Origin: Streptomyces sp. CB00316
GTDB taxonomy: Bacteria; Actinomycetota; Actinomycetes; Streptomycetales; Streptomycetaceae
Assembly (NCBI RefSeq): GCF_001905595.1
Contig: NZ_LIXI01000003.1
Coordinates: forward strand, 124,001-188,000
Direction: 5' to 3'
DNA: 64,000 nt
In this document: positions 35,567 to 44,978 of the stretch, piece by piece
How the letters are laid out: each line of letters starts with the position of its first letter
Position numbering within the stretch: position 1 is the stretch's first letter
The notes under the pieces: generated by a model
What the model was told of the DNA's origin: nothing
What the model saw: the letters and a program-made list of their open reading frames with translations, nothing else
Databases searched by the model: none
Position numbers and translations under genes: made by a program

Positions 35567-36849
35567 TGAGTCCACGCGGAGCGAAGACCGTCCGCCGCAG
35601 AGTCGCGGGAGTCGCCTTCCTGCTCGTGCCCGCCCTCCTGATCTGGGTCTCGGTCTCGGTGTACGACAAGGACTTCACCGACGACGCCACCGTCACCGTC
35701 CGCACCGGCCCGGTCGGCAACGAGATGCACGACAACGCCGATGTGAAGCTGCGCGGGGTCGTCATCGGGCAGGTCAGGTCCATCGCCACCGACGGTGAGG
35801 GCGCCCGCCTCACCCTGGCCATCGACCCGGACCAGCTGGGCCGGATCCCCGCCGACGTCACCGCGCAGATGCTGCCCACCACCCTCTTCGGCCAGCGGTT
35901 CGTCGCCCTCGTCCCGCCCCGTACCCCCTCCACGCGCACCCTGAGCGCCGGTGCGGTGATCCCGCAGGACCGGTCCAGCAACGCCATCGAGCTGGAGGAG
36001 GTGCTGGACAACGTCCTGCCGCTGCTGACCGCCGTGAAGCCGGAGAAGCTCTCCGCCACCCTGAGCGCCGTCTCCCAGGCTCTCGAAGGACGCGGCGAGA
36101 AGCTGGGTGAGACGCTGACCACGCTGGACGCCCACCTGAAGAAGTTCAACCCCCAACTCCCCACGCTCAACGAGGACATCAAGCAACTCGTCAAGGTGAG
36201 CACGCTCTACGCCGAAGCGGCGCCGGACGTCCTCGACGCCCTCACCGACGCCACCACCACGAGCGGCACCCTCGCCGAACAGGAGGCGCGGCTCGCCGCC
36301 TTGTACGGCACCACCGCCGCCTCCGCGCGCGATGTCGCCTCCTTCCTGCGGGAGAACAAGGAGAACCTCATCCGGCTCTCCTCCTCCGGCCGCCCCACGC
36401 TCGAACTCCTCGCGAAGTACGCCGACTCGTTCCCCTGCACGCTGCGTACGGTCGCCGGCTTCGTGCCCGCCATGGACAAGGCCCTCGGCAAGGGGACGAA
36501 CGAGCCGGGCCTGCACGTGACGGTCAAGTCCGTTCCCTCGCGAGGGAAGTACGTCCCCGGCAAGGACACCCCGGTCTACAGCGCCACCGGCGGCCCGCGC
36601 TGCTACTCGGTGCCGTACGTCGGCAAGGGCGGCGCTCCGACCGCCGACAACCGCCGGGCCACCGACGTCACCGCCCCGCCCCAGGCCGCCCAGGACACCG
36701 CGCTCGGCCTGCCCAACTCGCCGCAGGAGTCCCAGCTCGTCAACGAGCTGGTCGCTCCCTCACTGAAAGTCCAGCCGCAGACCCTGCCCGACTGGAGCAG
36801 CGTGCTCATCGGTCCGGCCTTCCGCGGTGCGGAGGTGAAGCTCAAGTGA
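35566..36849 (+). CDS. mceA: MceA, mammalian-cell-entry family substrate-binding protein
   Basis: 427 aa. N-terminal transmembrane anchor (VAGVAFLLVPALLIWVSVSV), then the MCE domain beginning DDATVTVRTGPVGNEMHDNADVKLRGVVIGQV (in parts) and a long helical region. The C-terminal part has the FPCTLRTVAGFVPAMDKAL motif found in MceA homologues. MceA-F assemble into a hetero-hexameric tube spanning the periplasm-like space and conduct hydrophobic substrates. Start shares a base with the permease B stop. Confidence 0.95.
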   Translation: MSPRGAKTVRRRVAGVAFLLVPALLIWVSVSVYDKDFTDDATVTVRTGPVGNEMHDNADVKLRGVVIGQVRSIATDGEGARLTLAIDPDQLGRIPADVTAQMLPTTLFGQRFVALVPPRTPSTRTLSAGAVIPQDRSSNAIELEEVLDNVLPLLTAVKPEKLSATLSAVSQALEGRGEKLGETLTTLDAHLKKFNPQLPTLNEDIKQLVKVSTLYAEAAPDVLDALTDATTTSGTLAEQEARLAALYGTTAASARDVASFLRENKENLIRLSSSGRPTLELLAKYADSFPCTLRTVAGFVPAMDKALGKGTNEPGLHVTVKSVPSRGKYVPGKDTPVYSATGGPRCYSVPYVGKGGAPTADNRRATDVTAPPQAAQDTALGLPNSPQESQLVNELVAPSLKVQPQTLPDWSSVLIGPAFRGAEVKLK

Positions 36850-37877
36850 AACGCCGCTCCCTCGCGGGATCGCTCACCAAGTCCCTCGTCTTCGTCCTGG
36901 TGACCGTCCTCGCCACCACCGTCCTCGGGCTCTCCATCGCCAACACGGGCGTCGGCGACACCACCACGTACAAGGCGCGGTTCACCGACGCCACCGGGCT
37001 CATCCCCGGCGACAGCGTCCGCGTCGCCGGGGTGAAGGTCGGCCAGGTCGAGTCCGTACGGGTCGCGGACCGCAGGGTCGCCGAGGTCACCTTCGGCGTA
37101 CGGAAGGGGCGCACGCTCCCCGCCTCGGTGACGGCGTCCATCAAGTACCTCAACATGGTCGGCCAGCGCTATGTCGACCTGGACCGGGGCGCCGGGCCGG
37201 TCGGCCGGACCTTCGCGGCCGGGGCCACCATCCCGCTCTCCCGCACCACCCCGGCCCTCGACCTCACCCAGCTCTTCAACGGCTTCCAGCCACTCTTCGA
37301 GGGGTTGTCCCCGCCCGACGTCAACCAGCTCGCCGGCTCCATCGTCCAGGTCCTCCAGGGCGAGGGCGGCACCGTCGACTCCATCCTGCGCCACGTGGGC
37401 TCCCTCACCAGCACCGTCGCCGCGAAGGACAAGGTGATCGGCGAGGTGATCAAGAATCTCAACACGGTCCTCACGACGGTCAACGACCGGGAGGCCGGAT
37501 TCGACGACCTCGTGGTCACCCTGGAGAAGCTCGTCTCCGGCTTCTCCGGCGACCGCAAACCGCTCGGTGAAGCCGTGACGGCGATGGGCGCCCTGACCAC
37601 GGTCACCGCGGACCTCTTCCAGGACGGCCGGAAGCCGCTCAAGGACAATATCCGCCAACTGGGGCGACTGAGCGACCAGTTGGACAAGGGGACGCCCCAG
37701 ATCGAGAACTTCCTGGACAAGACCCCGGCCAAGATGGAGGCGATCAGCCGCCTCACCTCCTACGGCTCCTGGCTCAACCTCTACCTCTGCGAGGCCAAGG
37801 TCGGCGGGGTGGCCACCGACGACGGCTCCACGCCCCCCACCGGCATCGCCATCACCCAGCCGAGGTGCCTGGCATGA
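36846..37877 (+). CDS. mceB: MceB, MCE-family protein
   Basis: 343 aa, ATG overlapping the mceA stop. N-terminal anchor (LTKSLVFVLVTVLATTVLGLSI in part) and a canonical MCE domain: YKARFTDATGLIPGDSVRVAGVKVG, then the helical needle segments. The C-terminal MEAISRLTSYGSWLNLYLCEA motif is conserved in MceB proteins of other actinobacteria. One of the six subunits of the lipid-conducting assembly. Stop overlaps the mceC ATG. Confidence 0.95.
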   Translation: MKRRSLAGSLTKSLVFVLVTVLATTVLGLSIANTGVGDTTTYKARFTDATGLIPGDSVRVAGVKVGQVESVRVADRRVAEVTFGVRKGRTLPASVTASIKYLNMVGQRYVDLDRGAGPVGRTFAAGATIPLSRTTPALDLTQLFNGFQPLFEGLSPPDVNQLAGSIVQVLQGEGGTVDSILRHVGSLTSTVAAKDKVIGEVIKNLNTVLTTVNDREAGFDDLVVTLEKLVSGFSGDRKPLGEAVTAMGALTTVTADLFQDGRKPLKDNIRQLGRLSDQLDKGTPQIENFLDKTPAKMEAISRLTSYGSWLNLYLCEAKVGGVATDDGSTPPTGIAITQPRCLA

Positions 37878-38890
37878 GCCTCACCCCCATCCGGGAACGC
37901 GACCCGGTCGCCGTCTCCCTCGTCGGACTCCTCGTCCTCACGCTGCTGGCCCTCGCCGCCTGGCGCGCCGACTCCCTGCCCTTCATCGGCGGCGGTACGA
38001 CGTACAGCGCCGACTTCACCGAATCCGCCGGGCTCTCCGACGGCGACGAGGTGCGCATCGCCGGAGTGAAGGTCGGTGAGGTCACGGGGGTCTCCCTCGA
38101 CGGGCCCCGCGTGAAGGTCGACTTCAAGGTCAAGGACGCCTGGATCGGCAACGCCTCCACCGTGGGCATCGCCCTCAAGACCCTCCTCGGCGAGAAGTAC
38201 CTCGCCGTCGACCCCCTCGGCAACGCGCCCCAGGACCCCGGCTCCCGCATCACCGCGAGCCGCACGACCTCCCCGTACGACGTCACCCAGGCGTTCGACG
38301 GGCTCGGCGAGACCATCGAGGAGATCGACACCGAGCAGCTCGCCAAGAGCTTCGAGACGATCTCCGCCACCTTCAAGGACTCCCCGCCCCACGTCCGCAG
38401 CGCGGCGGAAGGGCTCTCCGCCCTCTCCCGTACGGTCTCCCGGCGCGACGCCCAGCTGGCAACGCTGCTCCAGGGCAGCAAGCGCCTCACGAAGACCCTC
38501 GCGGGGAAGACGAGCAGCTTCGAGACCCTCCTGGAGGACGGCAACCTGCTGCTCGGCGAGATCCAGGCCCGCCGCGACGCCATCCACCTGCTGCTCACCG
38601 GCACCCGCAGCCTCGGCACCCAGCTCACCGGCCTCGTCGAGGACAACGACAGGCAGCTCGGGCCGACCCTGGCCTCCCTCGGCCGGGTCACCGCCGTCCT
38701 CGCGAAGAACCGCAAGAGCCTGGACAAGGTGCTCGCCATGACCGGCTCGTACAGCCGGCTCGTCGGCAACACCCTGGGCAACGGCCGCTGGTTCGACACG
38801 TACGCCTGCGGAGTCGTGCCCCCGAACTACCTCCCCGCCGGCACGCCCCCGGCGACCGGCTGCATGCCACCGAAGCAAGGCGGCCGCTGA
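37874..38890 (+). CDS. mceC: MceC, MCE-family protein
   Basis: 338 aa from ATG 37874, chosen because it overlaps the mceB stop; a GTG at 37865 is less likely. Anchor helix around residues 13-31, MCE domain YSADFTESAGLSDGDEVRIAGVKVGEV, then a helical region ending GRWFDTYACGVVPPNYLP. Ordinary length for MceC. A 1-bp gap follows before mceD. Confidence 0.95.
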   Translation: MSLTPIRERDPVAVSLVGLLVLTLLALAAWRADSLPFIGGGTTYSADFTESAGLSDGDEVRIAGVKVGEVTGVSLDGPRVKVDFKVKDAWIGNASTVGIALKTLLGEKYLAVDPLGNAPQDPGSRITASRTTSPYDVTQAFDGLGETIEEIDTEQLAKSFETISATFKDSPPHVRSAAEGLSALSRTVSRRDAQLATLLQGSKRLTKTLAGKTSSFETLLEDGNLLLGEIQARRDAIHLLLTGTRSLGTQLTGLVEDNDRQLGPTLASLGRVTAVLAKNRKSLDKVLAMTGSYSRLVGNTLGNGRWFDTYACGVVPPNYLPAGTPPATGCMPPKQGGR

Positions 38891-38891
38891 C

Positions 38892-40031
38892 ATGAGACGC
38901 ACACGCATCATCGGCATCGGCGCCGGACTCGCGGTCGTCGCCGTCGCCGCCACCACCGGGGTCAGCGCCCTGGAGGAGGACTCCCGGACCACCGTCACCG
39001 CCTACTTCGAACAGGCGACGGGCGTCTACGCCGGGTCCGACCTGCGCATCCTCGGGGTCCCGGTCGGCACGGTCGAGTCCGTCACCCCCCGGGGGAGGGA
39101 GGTGGAGGTCGTCCTCCGCCTGGACGCGGGCATCAAGGTGCCCAAGGACGCCCACGCGGTCGTCGTCGCCCCCAGCCTCGTCGCCGACCGGTACATCCAG
39201 CTCGCCCCCGCCTACGACGGCGGACCGCTCCTTACGGACGGCGCCGAACTCCCCGCCGCCCGCAACGCCACCCCCGTGGAGGTCGACCAGCTCTACGCCT
39301 CCATCACCGAGATCACCACGGCCCTCGGCCCGAACGGCGCCAACGCCGACGGGGCGCTGGCCCGGCTGCTGGAGACCGGGGCGAAGAACCTGGACGGCAA
39401 CGGAAAGGCCATCGGGGACTCCGTCGAACAGTTCGGCAAGGCCGCCAAGACCCTGGACAGGAGCAGCGGCGACCTCTTCGACACCCTCGCCTACCTCCAG
39501 TCCTTCACCACCATGCTCAAGGAGAACGACAGCGAGGTCCGCACCGCCGAGCAGCAGCTCAACTCGGTCACCTCGTTCCTCGCGGACGACAAGAAGAACC
39601 TCAGCGCGGCACTGAAGGAACTGGGCGCCGCGCTCGGCCAGGTGAAGACGTTCATCGCCAAGCACCGGGGCGCGCTGAAGAAGAACGTGGATGCCCTGGT
39701 CCCCATCACCCAGGCCCTGGTCGACCAACGTGCCTCGCTGGCGGAGGCGATGGACACCCTGCCGCTGGCGGCGGGCAACGTCCTGAACGCGTACGACCCC
39801 GCCAACCGGACCCTCAACGGCCGGGCCAATCTCAACGAGCTCTCCATGGGCGGCCCCCTCGTCGAGCCGGACGCGGCCTCCGGCCCGCCGCCCGGGCTGG
39901 CACCCGTCGACGCGAACCGCCGGAAGGCGCTGCCCGTCCTGCCGCTGCCGGAGGTGGGGACCGTCTTCGGGACCCCGGAGAAACAGCCGGCGAAGCGGAA
40001 ACCGGACGACAAGAAGGGGGCGGGACGATGA
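38892..40031 (+). CDS. mceD: MceD, MCE-family protein
   Basis: 379 aa. N-terminal hydrophobic anchor (IIGIGAGLAVVAVAATTGVSA), MCE domain with VTAYFEQATGVYAGSDLRILGVPVGTV, long coiled helical part. The C-terminal tail is basic and Pro-rich (KQPAKRKPDDKKGAGR), as in other MceD homologues. ATG at 38892; stop overlaps the mceE ATG. Confidence 0.95.
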   Translation: MRRTRIIGIGAGLAVVAVAATTGVSALEEDSRTTVTAYFEQATGVYAGSDLRILGVPVGTVESVTPRGREVEVVLRLDAGIKVPKDAHAVVVAPSLVADRYIQLAPAYDGGPLLTDGAELPAARNATPVEVDQLYASITEITTALGPNGANADGALARLLETGAKNLDGNGKAIGDSVEQFGKAAKTLDRSSGDLFDTLAYLQSFTTMLKENDSEVRTAEQQLNSVTSFLADDKKNLSAALKELGAALGQVKTFIAKHRGALKKNVDALVPITQALVDQRASLAEAMDTLPLAAGNVLNAYDPANRTLNGRANLNELSMGGPLVEPDAASGPPPGLAPVDANRRKALPVLPLPEVGTVFGTPEKQPAKRKPDDKKGAGR

Positions 40032-41227
40032 GCGGTTCCCTGCGCACCACCGGCGTCCGGGCGGCCACCGGAGCGGTGGCTCTACTGGCCACCGGCGCCC
40101 TGATCGCCCTGGTCGTGGTCCGTACCGACGGTCCGGTCTTTACCGGCATCGAGCAGATCCCGCTGCCCGGCGGGGCCGACCTCGGCGACGAGCCGTACGA
40201 GATCACCGCCGAGTTCGGCGACGTCCTCAGCCTGGCACCGCAGTCCTCGGTCAAGGTCAACGACGTCTCCGTCGGGCGCGTCACCGGCATCGCCCTCGCC
40301 GCCGACGGCTGGAGCGCCAGGGTCACCATGCGGGTCAACGGGGACATCGAGCTCCCCGCCAACGCCTACGCCCGCCTCGAACAGTCCAGCCTCCTGGGCG
40401 AGAAGTTCATCCAGCTCACCCCGCCCGCCGAGGGCACAGCGCGCGGCTCCCTGGCGGAGAGCGGCCGCATCCCGCTCACCCGGACGAACCGCAACCCGGA
40501 GGTCGAAGAGGTCTTCGGAGCCCTGTCGATGCTGCTCAACGGGGGCGGGATCAACCAGCTCAAGACCATCACCACCGAGCTGAACAAGGCGCTCACCGGC
40601 CAGGAACCGCAGATCCGCTCGATGCTGAACCGGGTCGACACCCTCGTCACCAACCTGGACAGCAACAAGGGCGACATCACCCGCGCCCTGGACGGCGTCA
40701 ACCGGCTCGCCGCCACGCTTGCCACCCGTAAACAGGACGTCGGAACGGTCCTCACCGGGCTCAGCCCCGGACTGAAGGTCCTGGAGAAACAACGCGGCTC
40801 GCTGCTCACCATGCTGCGCACCCTGGACACCCTCTCCACCGTGGCCGTCGACACGATCAACAGGAGCAAGGCGGACATGATCGCCGACCTGAAGGCGCTC
40901 GCCCCGACCCTGAAGGCGCTCGCCGACTCCGGCAAGGACCTTCCCGACGCGCTCCAGGCCTCGCTGACCTATCCGTTCACGGACGAGGTGCTGCGCGGGG
41001 TGAAGGGCGACTACCTGAACGTCTACCTGGACGTGACTGCCGCGCCCGGCACCCGGATCATCCCGGCGCTCACCCCGGACGACCCGACCCTGCCCCCGCC
41101 GCCGCACGAGCCGCCCGGCGAGGGCGCGGAGGGCGCGGCGGCGGCCCGGAACGCGCTGCCGCTCCCGCTGCCGGCGGTTTCGCGTACGTCGGTTCCCGAT
41201 GCACCGGAGAAGGGGAGCACCCCGTGA
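40028..41227 (+). CDS. mceE: MceE, MCE-family protein without a lipobox
   Basis: 399 aa. The N-terminus has one hydrophobic helix (about residues 13-33). The conserved segment that follows reads FTGIEQIPLPGGADLGDEPYEI, matching MceE/LprK proteins. Those are usually lipoproteins with a Cys just before this point; here there is no Cys, so this one is predicted to be an ordinary membrane-anchored protein. MCE domain, coiled region and Pro-rich tail are otherwise complete. Overlaps mceD and mceF. Confidence 0.94.
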   Translation: MSGSLRTTGVRAATGAVALLATGALIALVVVRTDGPVFTGIEQIPLPGGADLGDEPYEITAEFGDVLSLAPQSSVKVNDVSVGRVTGIALAADGWSARVTMRVNGDIELPANAYARLEQSSLLGEKFIQLTPPAEGTARGSLAESGRIPLTRTNRNPEVEEVFGALSMLLNGGGINQLKTITTELNKALTGQEPQIRSMLNRVDTLVTNLDSNKGDITRALDGVNRLAATLATRKQDVGTVLTGLSPGLKVLEKQRGSLLTMLRTLDTLSTVAVDTINRSKADMIADLKALAPTLKALADSGKDLPDALQASLTYPFTDEVLRGVKGDYLNVYLDVTAAPGTRIIPALTPDDPTLPPPPHEPPGEGAEGAAAARNALPLPLPAVSRTSVPDAPEKGSTP

Positions 41228-42495
41228 TCACTCCCGCCATCCGGCTCAAGAACATCGCCTTCCTCGTGATCGCCGTGCTGGTCCTCGGCTACCTCGGCGT
41301 GCGGTACGCCGGTCTCGGCCACTACGTCGGGCTGCGCAGCTACTACACGGTCACTGTCCAACTCCCGCAGACGGGCGGCCTCTACACCCACTCCAACGTC
41401 ACCTACCGGGGTGTCTCGGTCGGCCGGGTCGGCCCCATCGAGCTGACCGACCACGGGGTGGAGGCCGAGCTGCGGATCGAGAAGGACGCCCCGCCCATCC
41501 CGGACAGCCTGCAGGCCGTCGTCGCCAACCTCTCGGCGGTCGGCGAGCAGTACGTCGACCTGCGCCCGTCCCGCTCGCACGGCCCCTACCTGGGCGACGG
41601 TTCGGTGATCGACGCGGCCGACACCACCCTCCCGGCTCCGCCCACCGAAGTCCTCACCAGCGTCAACGACTTCGCGAGCTCGGTCGACCTGGAGCACCTG
41701 CGCACGGTCGTCGAGGAGTTCGGCACCGCCTTCGAAGGGCGCGGCGACGACCTCCAGGTGCTGCTGGACAGCGGCGGCGAGTTCATCGACGCGGCCGACC
41801 GGGCCCTGCCGACGACCACCCGGCTGATGGCCGACGGCGAGACCGTGCTGCGCACCCAGGCCGAACAGGGCGCGGCACTCAGGGGGTTCGCCTCCGGCGC
41901 CAAGGAGCTGGCCGCCGAACTCAAGGGAGCCGACGGCGACCTGCGGCGGCTGATCGCGACCACCCCGGACGCGGCCGTACAGATCAGCGGGCTGCTGCGC
42001 GACCTCGACCCCGCCTTCGGCGTCGTCGTCGCCAACCTGCTCACCACGTCGCAGGTCGCCGTCACCCGCCAACGAGGCCTGGAGGAACTGCTGGTGAAGC
42101 TGCCCGCGGTGGCGGCGGCAGGGGCGAGCGCGGTCGACGAGGACGGGGCCCGGTTCGGCATGTCGGTCACCTTCTTCGAGCCGCTGCCCTGCACCGCCGG
42201 GTACGGCGCCACGACGTACCGCAACGGACTCGACACCTCGCCCGCTCCTGCCCTCAACTCCGCCGCCCGGTGCGCCTCTTCTCCCGGTACGGGTACCAAC
42301 GTCCGGGGCAGCGCCAACGCCCCGAAGGGGGGCCCGGTCCCGGCGCCCGCCAAACCCGGCTCGATGCTTCTGGGGGAGGGAGCCGACGCCGACGCGAAGG
42401 ACCGGCTGCCCGGCGCGCTGGGCACCCCACCCCGTGCCGCGCCTCCCGCCCCCGGCATGGCCGGACTCCTGGGCCTGGGAGGCGGTGGCTCATGA
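41224..42495 (+). CDS. mceF: MceF, MCE-family protein
   Basis: 423 aa, GTG start overlapping the mceE stop. Anchor IAFLVIAVLVLGYLGVRYA, MCE domain with TVQLPQTGGLYTHSNVTYRGVSVGRV, then VNDFASSVDLEHLRTVVEEFG-type helical region. The FEPLPCTAGYGATTYRNGLDTSPAP motif is typical of MceF. A disordered tail rich in Pro/Gly ends the protein. Stop overlaps the first Mce-associated membrane protein gene. Confidence 0.95.
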   Translation: MITPAIRLKNIAFLVIAVLVLGYLGVRYAGLGHYVGLRSYYTVTVQLPQTGGLYTHSNVTYRGVSVGRVGPIELTDHGVEAELRIEKDAPPIPDSLQAVVANLSAVGEQYVDLRPSRSHGPYLGDGSVIDAADTTLPAPPTEVLTSVNDFASSVDLEHLRTVVEEFGTAFEGRGDDLQVLLDSGGEFIDAADRALPTTTRLMADGETVLRTQAEQGAALRGFASGAKELAAELKGADGDLRRLIATTPDAAVQISGLLRDLDPAFGVVVANLLTTSQVAVTRQRGLEELLVKLPAVAAAGASAVDEDGARFGMSVTFFEPLPCTAGYGATTYRNGLDTSPAPALNSAARCASSPGTGTNVRGSANAPKGGPVPAPAKPGSMLLGEGADADAKDRLPGALGTPPRAAPPAPGMAGLLGLGGGGS

Positions 42496-43013
42496 CGCTC
42501 CGCCCCCGACATCTCGGCGGCTGGGCCGTCCTGCTGGCCGCCGCCCTCGTCTGCGGACTCGGCACCTGGTCGTACGCCCAGGCGCGCGGCGACCGCACCC
42601 TCGCCTACGCCAAGGCCCGCGACGCGGCCCTGGCCCAGGGCAAGCGGCACCTCGCCACGCTGAACAGCCTCGACGGCAAGGACGGCACCAGCGTCTCCGC
42701 CGGGCTGCGGGCGTGGCGCGACTCCTCCACCGGGCCGCTCCACGACCAGCTGAAGCGGACCTCGGCGGCCGACGCGAAGACGCTCACGGCGGCGGGCGAC
42801 ACCGCCGACGGCAAGGTGACCTCGGCGGCGCTCACCGCCCTGGACGACCGCACCGGCACGGCGGAGCTGATCGCCACCGTGGACGTCGAGGTCACCCCGC
42901 GCACGGGTGCCCCCGGCACCCAGCGCAAACGCTTCACGGCCACGCTCGCCCGCACGGGCGGCGGCTGGAAGGTCAAGGCGCTCACGGCGATGGCGGCGGG
43001 AGGCGGCGGATGA
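42492..43013 (+). CDS. Mce-associated membrane protein, type A copy 1
   Basis: 173 aa, ATG overlapping the mceF stop. Single N-terminal transmembrane helix (WAVLLAAALVCGLGTWSY). The extracytoplasmic domain of about 140 aa has the repeat-family motif YAKARDAALAQGKRHLATLNSLD and W-x5-STGPLHDQL. It resembles the gene at 43624 but not the one directly after it. Such NTF2-like/Mas proteins accompany Mce operons and are thought to stabilise the complex. Confidence 0.88.
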   Translation: MTLRPRHLGGWAVLLAAALVCGLGTWSYAQARGDRTLAYAKARDAALAQGKRHLATLNSLDGKDGTSVSAGLRAWRDSSTGPLHDQLKRTSAADAKTLTAAGDTADGKVTSAALTALDDRTGTAELIATVDVEVTPRTGAPGTQRKRFTATLARTGGGWKVKALTAMAAGGGG

Positions 43014-43603
43014 GCGGGCGAGCAGCGTTGGTGAGCACGGCAGTCGAGGACGAGGAGTACATCGACGACGCCGAACCGGACGGCACCGATGAGCCCGGTC
43101 GCCGCTCCCGGTTGCCCCGCGTCCTCGGCGCCGTCCTGGCCGTCGTCCTGCTCGCGGCCGGCGGGCTCCTCTTCGCCGAAGGGCGGGAACTGCGCGACAC
43201 CCCGGCCACCGCCAACCTCGCGCTCGCGGACGCCGAGGCCACCACCCGGGTCACGGGCGACGTCAGCAACGCGCTCGGCAGGATCTTCTCGTACGGCCCC
43301 GGCGCCACCGCCCTCGCCAAGGAAGCGGCGCAAGAGGTCCTCGCGGGCAAGGCCCTCCAGCAGTACGCCGCACTGTTCGGCCAGGTCGAGAAGCAGGCCG
43401 TCGACCAGAAGCTGACGCTGACCACCCACGTCGTACGGGCCGGGGTGACCCGGCTGACCGGTTCCGGCGCCCACCTCCTGGTCTTCCTCGACCAGGTCTA
43501 CGAACGCCGTGGCCGGCCCGCCACGACCGCCTCCGCCCAGCTGTCCGTCACCGCCGAACTGCGGGGCGAACACTGGCGGATCGTCGAGATCAGCTCCATA
43601 TGA
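43010..43603 (+). CDS. Mce-associated membrane protein, type B copy 1
   Basis: 197 aa, start overlapping the previous stop. Acidic cytoplasmic N-terminus of about 35 aa, transmembrane helix (RVLGAVLAVVLLAAGGLLFA) and an extracytoplasmic domain: ELRDTPATANLALADAEAT, then GRIFSYGPGA and QKLTLTTHVVRAGVTRLTG. Its closest relative in the window is the gene at 44206. Probable accessory subunit of the Mce system; Mas-like proteins in mycobacteria act alongside Mce complexes. Confidence 0.88.
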   Translation: MSGRAALVSTAVEDEEYIDDAEPDGTDEPGRRSRLPRVLGAVLAVVLLAAGGLLFAEGRELRDTPATANLALADAEATTRVTGDVSNALGRIFSYGPGATALAKEAAQEVLAGKALQQYAALFGQVEKQAVDQKLTLTTHVVRAGVTRLTGSGAHLLVFLDQVYERRGRPATTASAQLSVTAELRGEHWRIVEISSI

Positions 43604-43623
43604 CGGCAGGGGAGAGGCACGAC

Positions 43624-44151
43624 ATGGCACGGGCGACGACGAGGAACCCCCTGGTGATCGCGGCGACGGCGCTCGCAGTCGTCGCGGCCGGGGCGGCGGG
43701 CTGGGGCGGCTGGCAGCGCTACGACGCCGCCCACGACGACGCGGCCTCCTACGCGCAGGCGCGGGACGACGCGCTGGCGGCGGGGGAACAGGCGGTCCAG
43801 AACATGAACACCCTGGACCATCGCACGCTGGAGAAGGGCCTCGACAGCTGGGAGGAATCCACCACCGGCGACCTGCACCGCCAACTCGTCGAAGGCCGTG
43901 ACGCGTTCGCCGAGCAGATCGTGGCGGCGAAGACGGTCAGCACGGCGAAGGTGCTCTCCGGTGCGGTGACCGAACTCGACGAACGGGCGGGCCGGGCCGG
44001 GGTCATGGTGGCGCTGCGGGTCACCGTCACCGCGCCCGAGGGCGACCCGGCCGTGAAGGAGAGCCGGATGCTCGGCACCCTCACCCGGACCTCCGAGGGG
44101 TGGAAGCTCAGCGCGCTCGGCCAGGCCCCCGTCGGCTCCACGGCCGGCTGA
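43624..44151 (+). CDS. Mce-associated membrane protein, type A copy 2
   Basis: 175 aa from ATG 43624, chosen for its strong GGGGAGAGG site; an ATG at 43600 overlapping the previous stop is the alternative. Helix ALAVVAAGAAGWGGW then an extracytoplasmic domain with YAQARDDALAAGEQAVQNMNTLD and W-x3-STTGDLHRQL, parallel to the type A copy 1 at 42492. The two diverge considerably, so the duplication is old. Confidence 0.87.
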   Translation: MARATTRNPLVIAATALAVVAAGAAGWGGWQRYDAAHDDAASYAQARDDALAAGEQAVQNMNTLDHRTLEKGLDSWEESTTGDLHRQLVEGRDAFAEQIVAAKTVSTAKVLSGAVTELDERAGRAGVMVALRVTVTAPEGDPAVKESRMLGTLTRTSEGWKLSALGQAPVGSTAG

Positions 44152-44205
44152 CCCGCGCTCCGTACCCGCTGCCGCCGCCCTCGCCCCGTATCCGAGAGGA
44201 CCCCC

Positions 44206-44940
44206 ATGTCGACGACCCGCCACCTGGTCAATCGCCGCCGCAGACTGGCCACTTCTCCGTCGCGCGCGGCGGTGGCCCCGGTATCGGATGAGGAGGCCAC
44301 GGAGGAGACCACCGCGCCACCGGGCCTGCGGGAGCCGGAAACGGAACCGGTGCGAGAGCAGGACCGGGATCCCGAACCCGAACCCGGGTCCGGATCGGAG
44401 GCCGTAACCACGCCCCCACGGGGACGCCTCCGCCCCCGCCTCCCCGCCCTCCTCTGCGCTCTCACCGTTCTCCTCGGGGCCTTCGCCGCCTGGGCGTTCA
44501 CCTCGGCCGCGAGCCTGCGCGACGAGCCCGCGCGGCAGAACACCGCGCTCACCGACATCGCCCGTACCAGCGAGGTGAAGGGCCGGATCGGCGAGGCGGT
44601 CGGTGCCGTGTTCTCGTACGACTACGCCTCGCCCACCCGCTCCGACCGTGCCGCGAAGACACATCTGACCGGCAGGGCCGTGCAGCAGCACAAGGACATG
44701 CTCGCGGAGGTACGGGCACAGGCGCCGCAGCAGAAGCTCGTCCTCACCACGACCGTCACGGCGAGCGGAGTGGAGTATCTGGACGGCGACCGTGCCCGGC
44801 TGTTGATCTTCGCCGACCAGAGCAACACCCGTACCGGCAAGGACGAGGAGACCACCTACGCGGCGGCCATGTTCGCCGTGGACGCCGTCCGCCACGGGGA
44901 CACCTGGCGGATCGCCGCCATCGACACGTTCACCCGCTGA
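44206..44940 (+). CDS. Mce-associated membrane protein, type B copy 2
   Basis: 244 aa. ATG 44206 with GAGAGGA upstream. Long cytoplasmic N-terminus (75 aa) rich in Glu/Pro/Arg, with a PEPEPGSGSE stretch. A transmembrane helix (LPALLCALTVLLGAFAAWAF) leads to an extracytoplasmic domain paralleling the type B copy 1: SLRDEPARQNTALTDIART, GAVFSYDYASP, QKLVLTTTVTASGVEYLDG. It closes the second A-B unit of the duplicated pair. Confidence 0.88.
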   Translation: MSTTRHLVNRRRRLATSPSRAAVAPVSDEEATEETTAPPGLREPETEPVREQDRDPEPEPGSGSEAVTTPPRGRLRPRLPALLCALTVLLGAFAAWAFTSAASLRDEPARQNTALTDIARTSEVKGRIGEAVGAVFSYDYASPTRSDRAAKTHLTGRAVQQHKDMLAEVRAQAPQQKLVLTTTVTASGVEYLDGDRARLLIFADQSNTRTGKDEETTYAAAMFAVDAVRHGDTWRIAAIDTFTR

Positions 44941-44978
44941 ACCGCCAGGCCCGGGCAGCCGGGGAGAGGGGACCAGCT

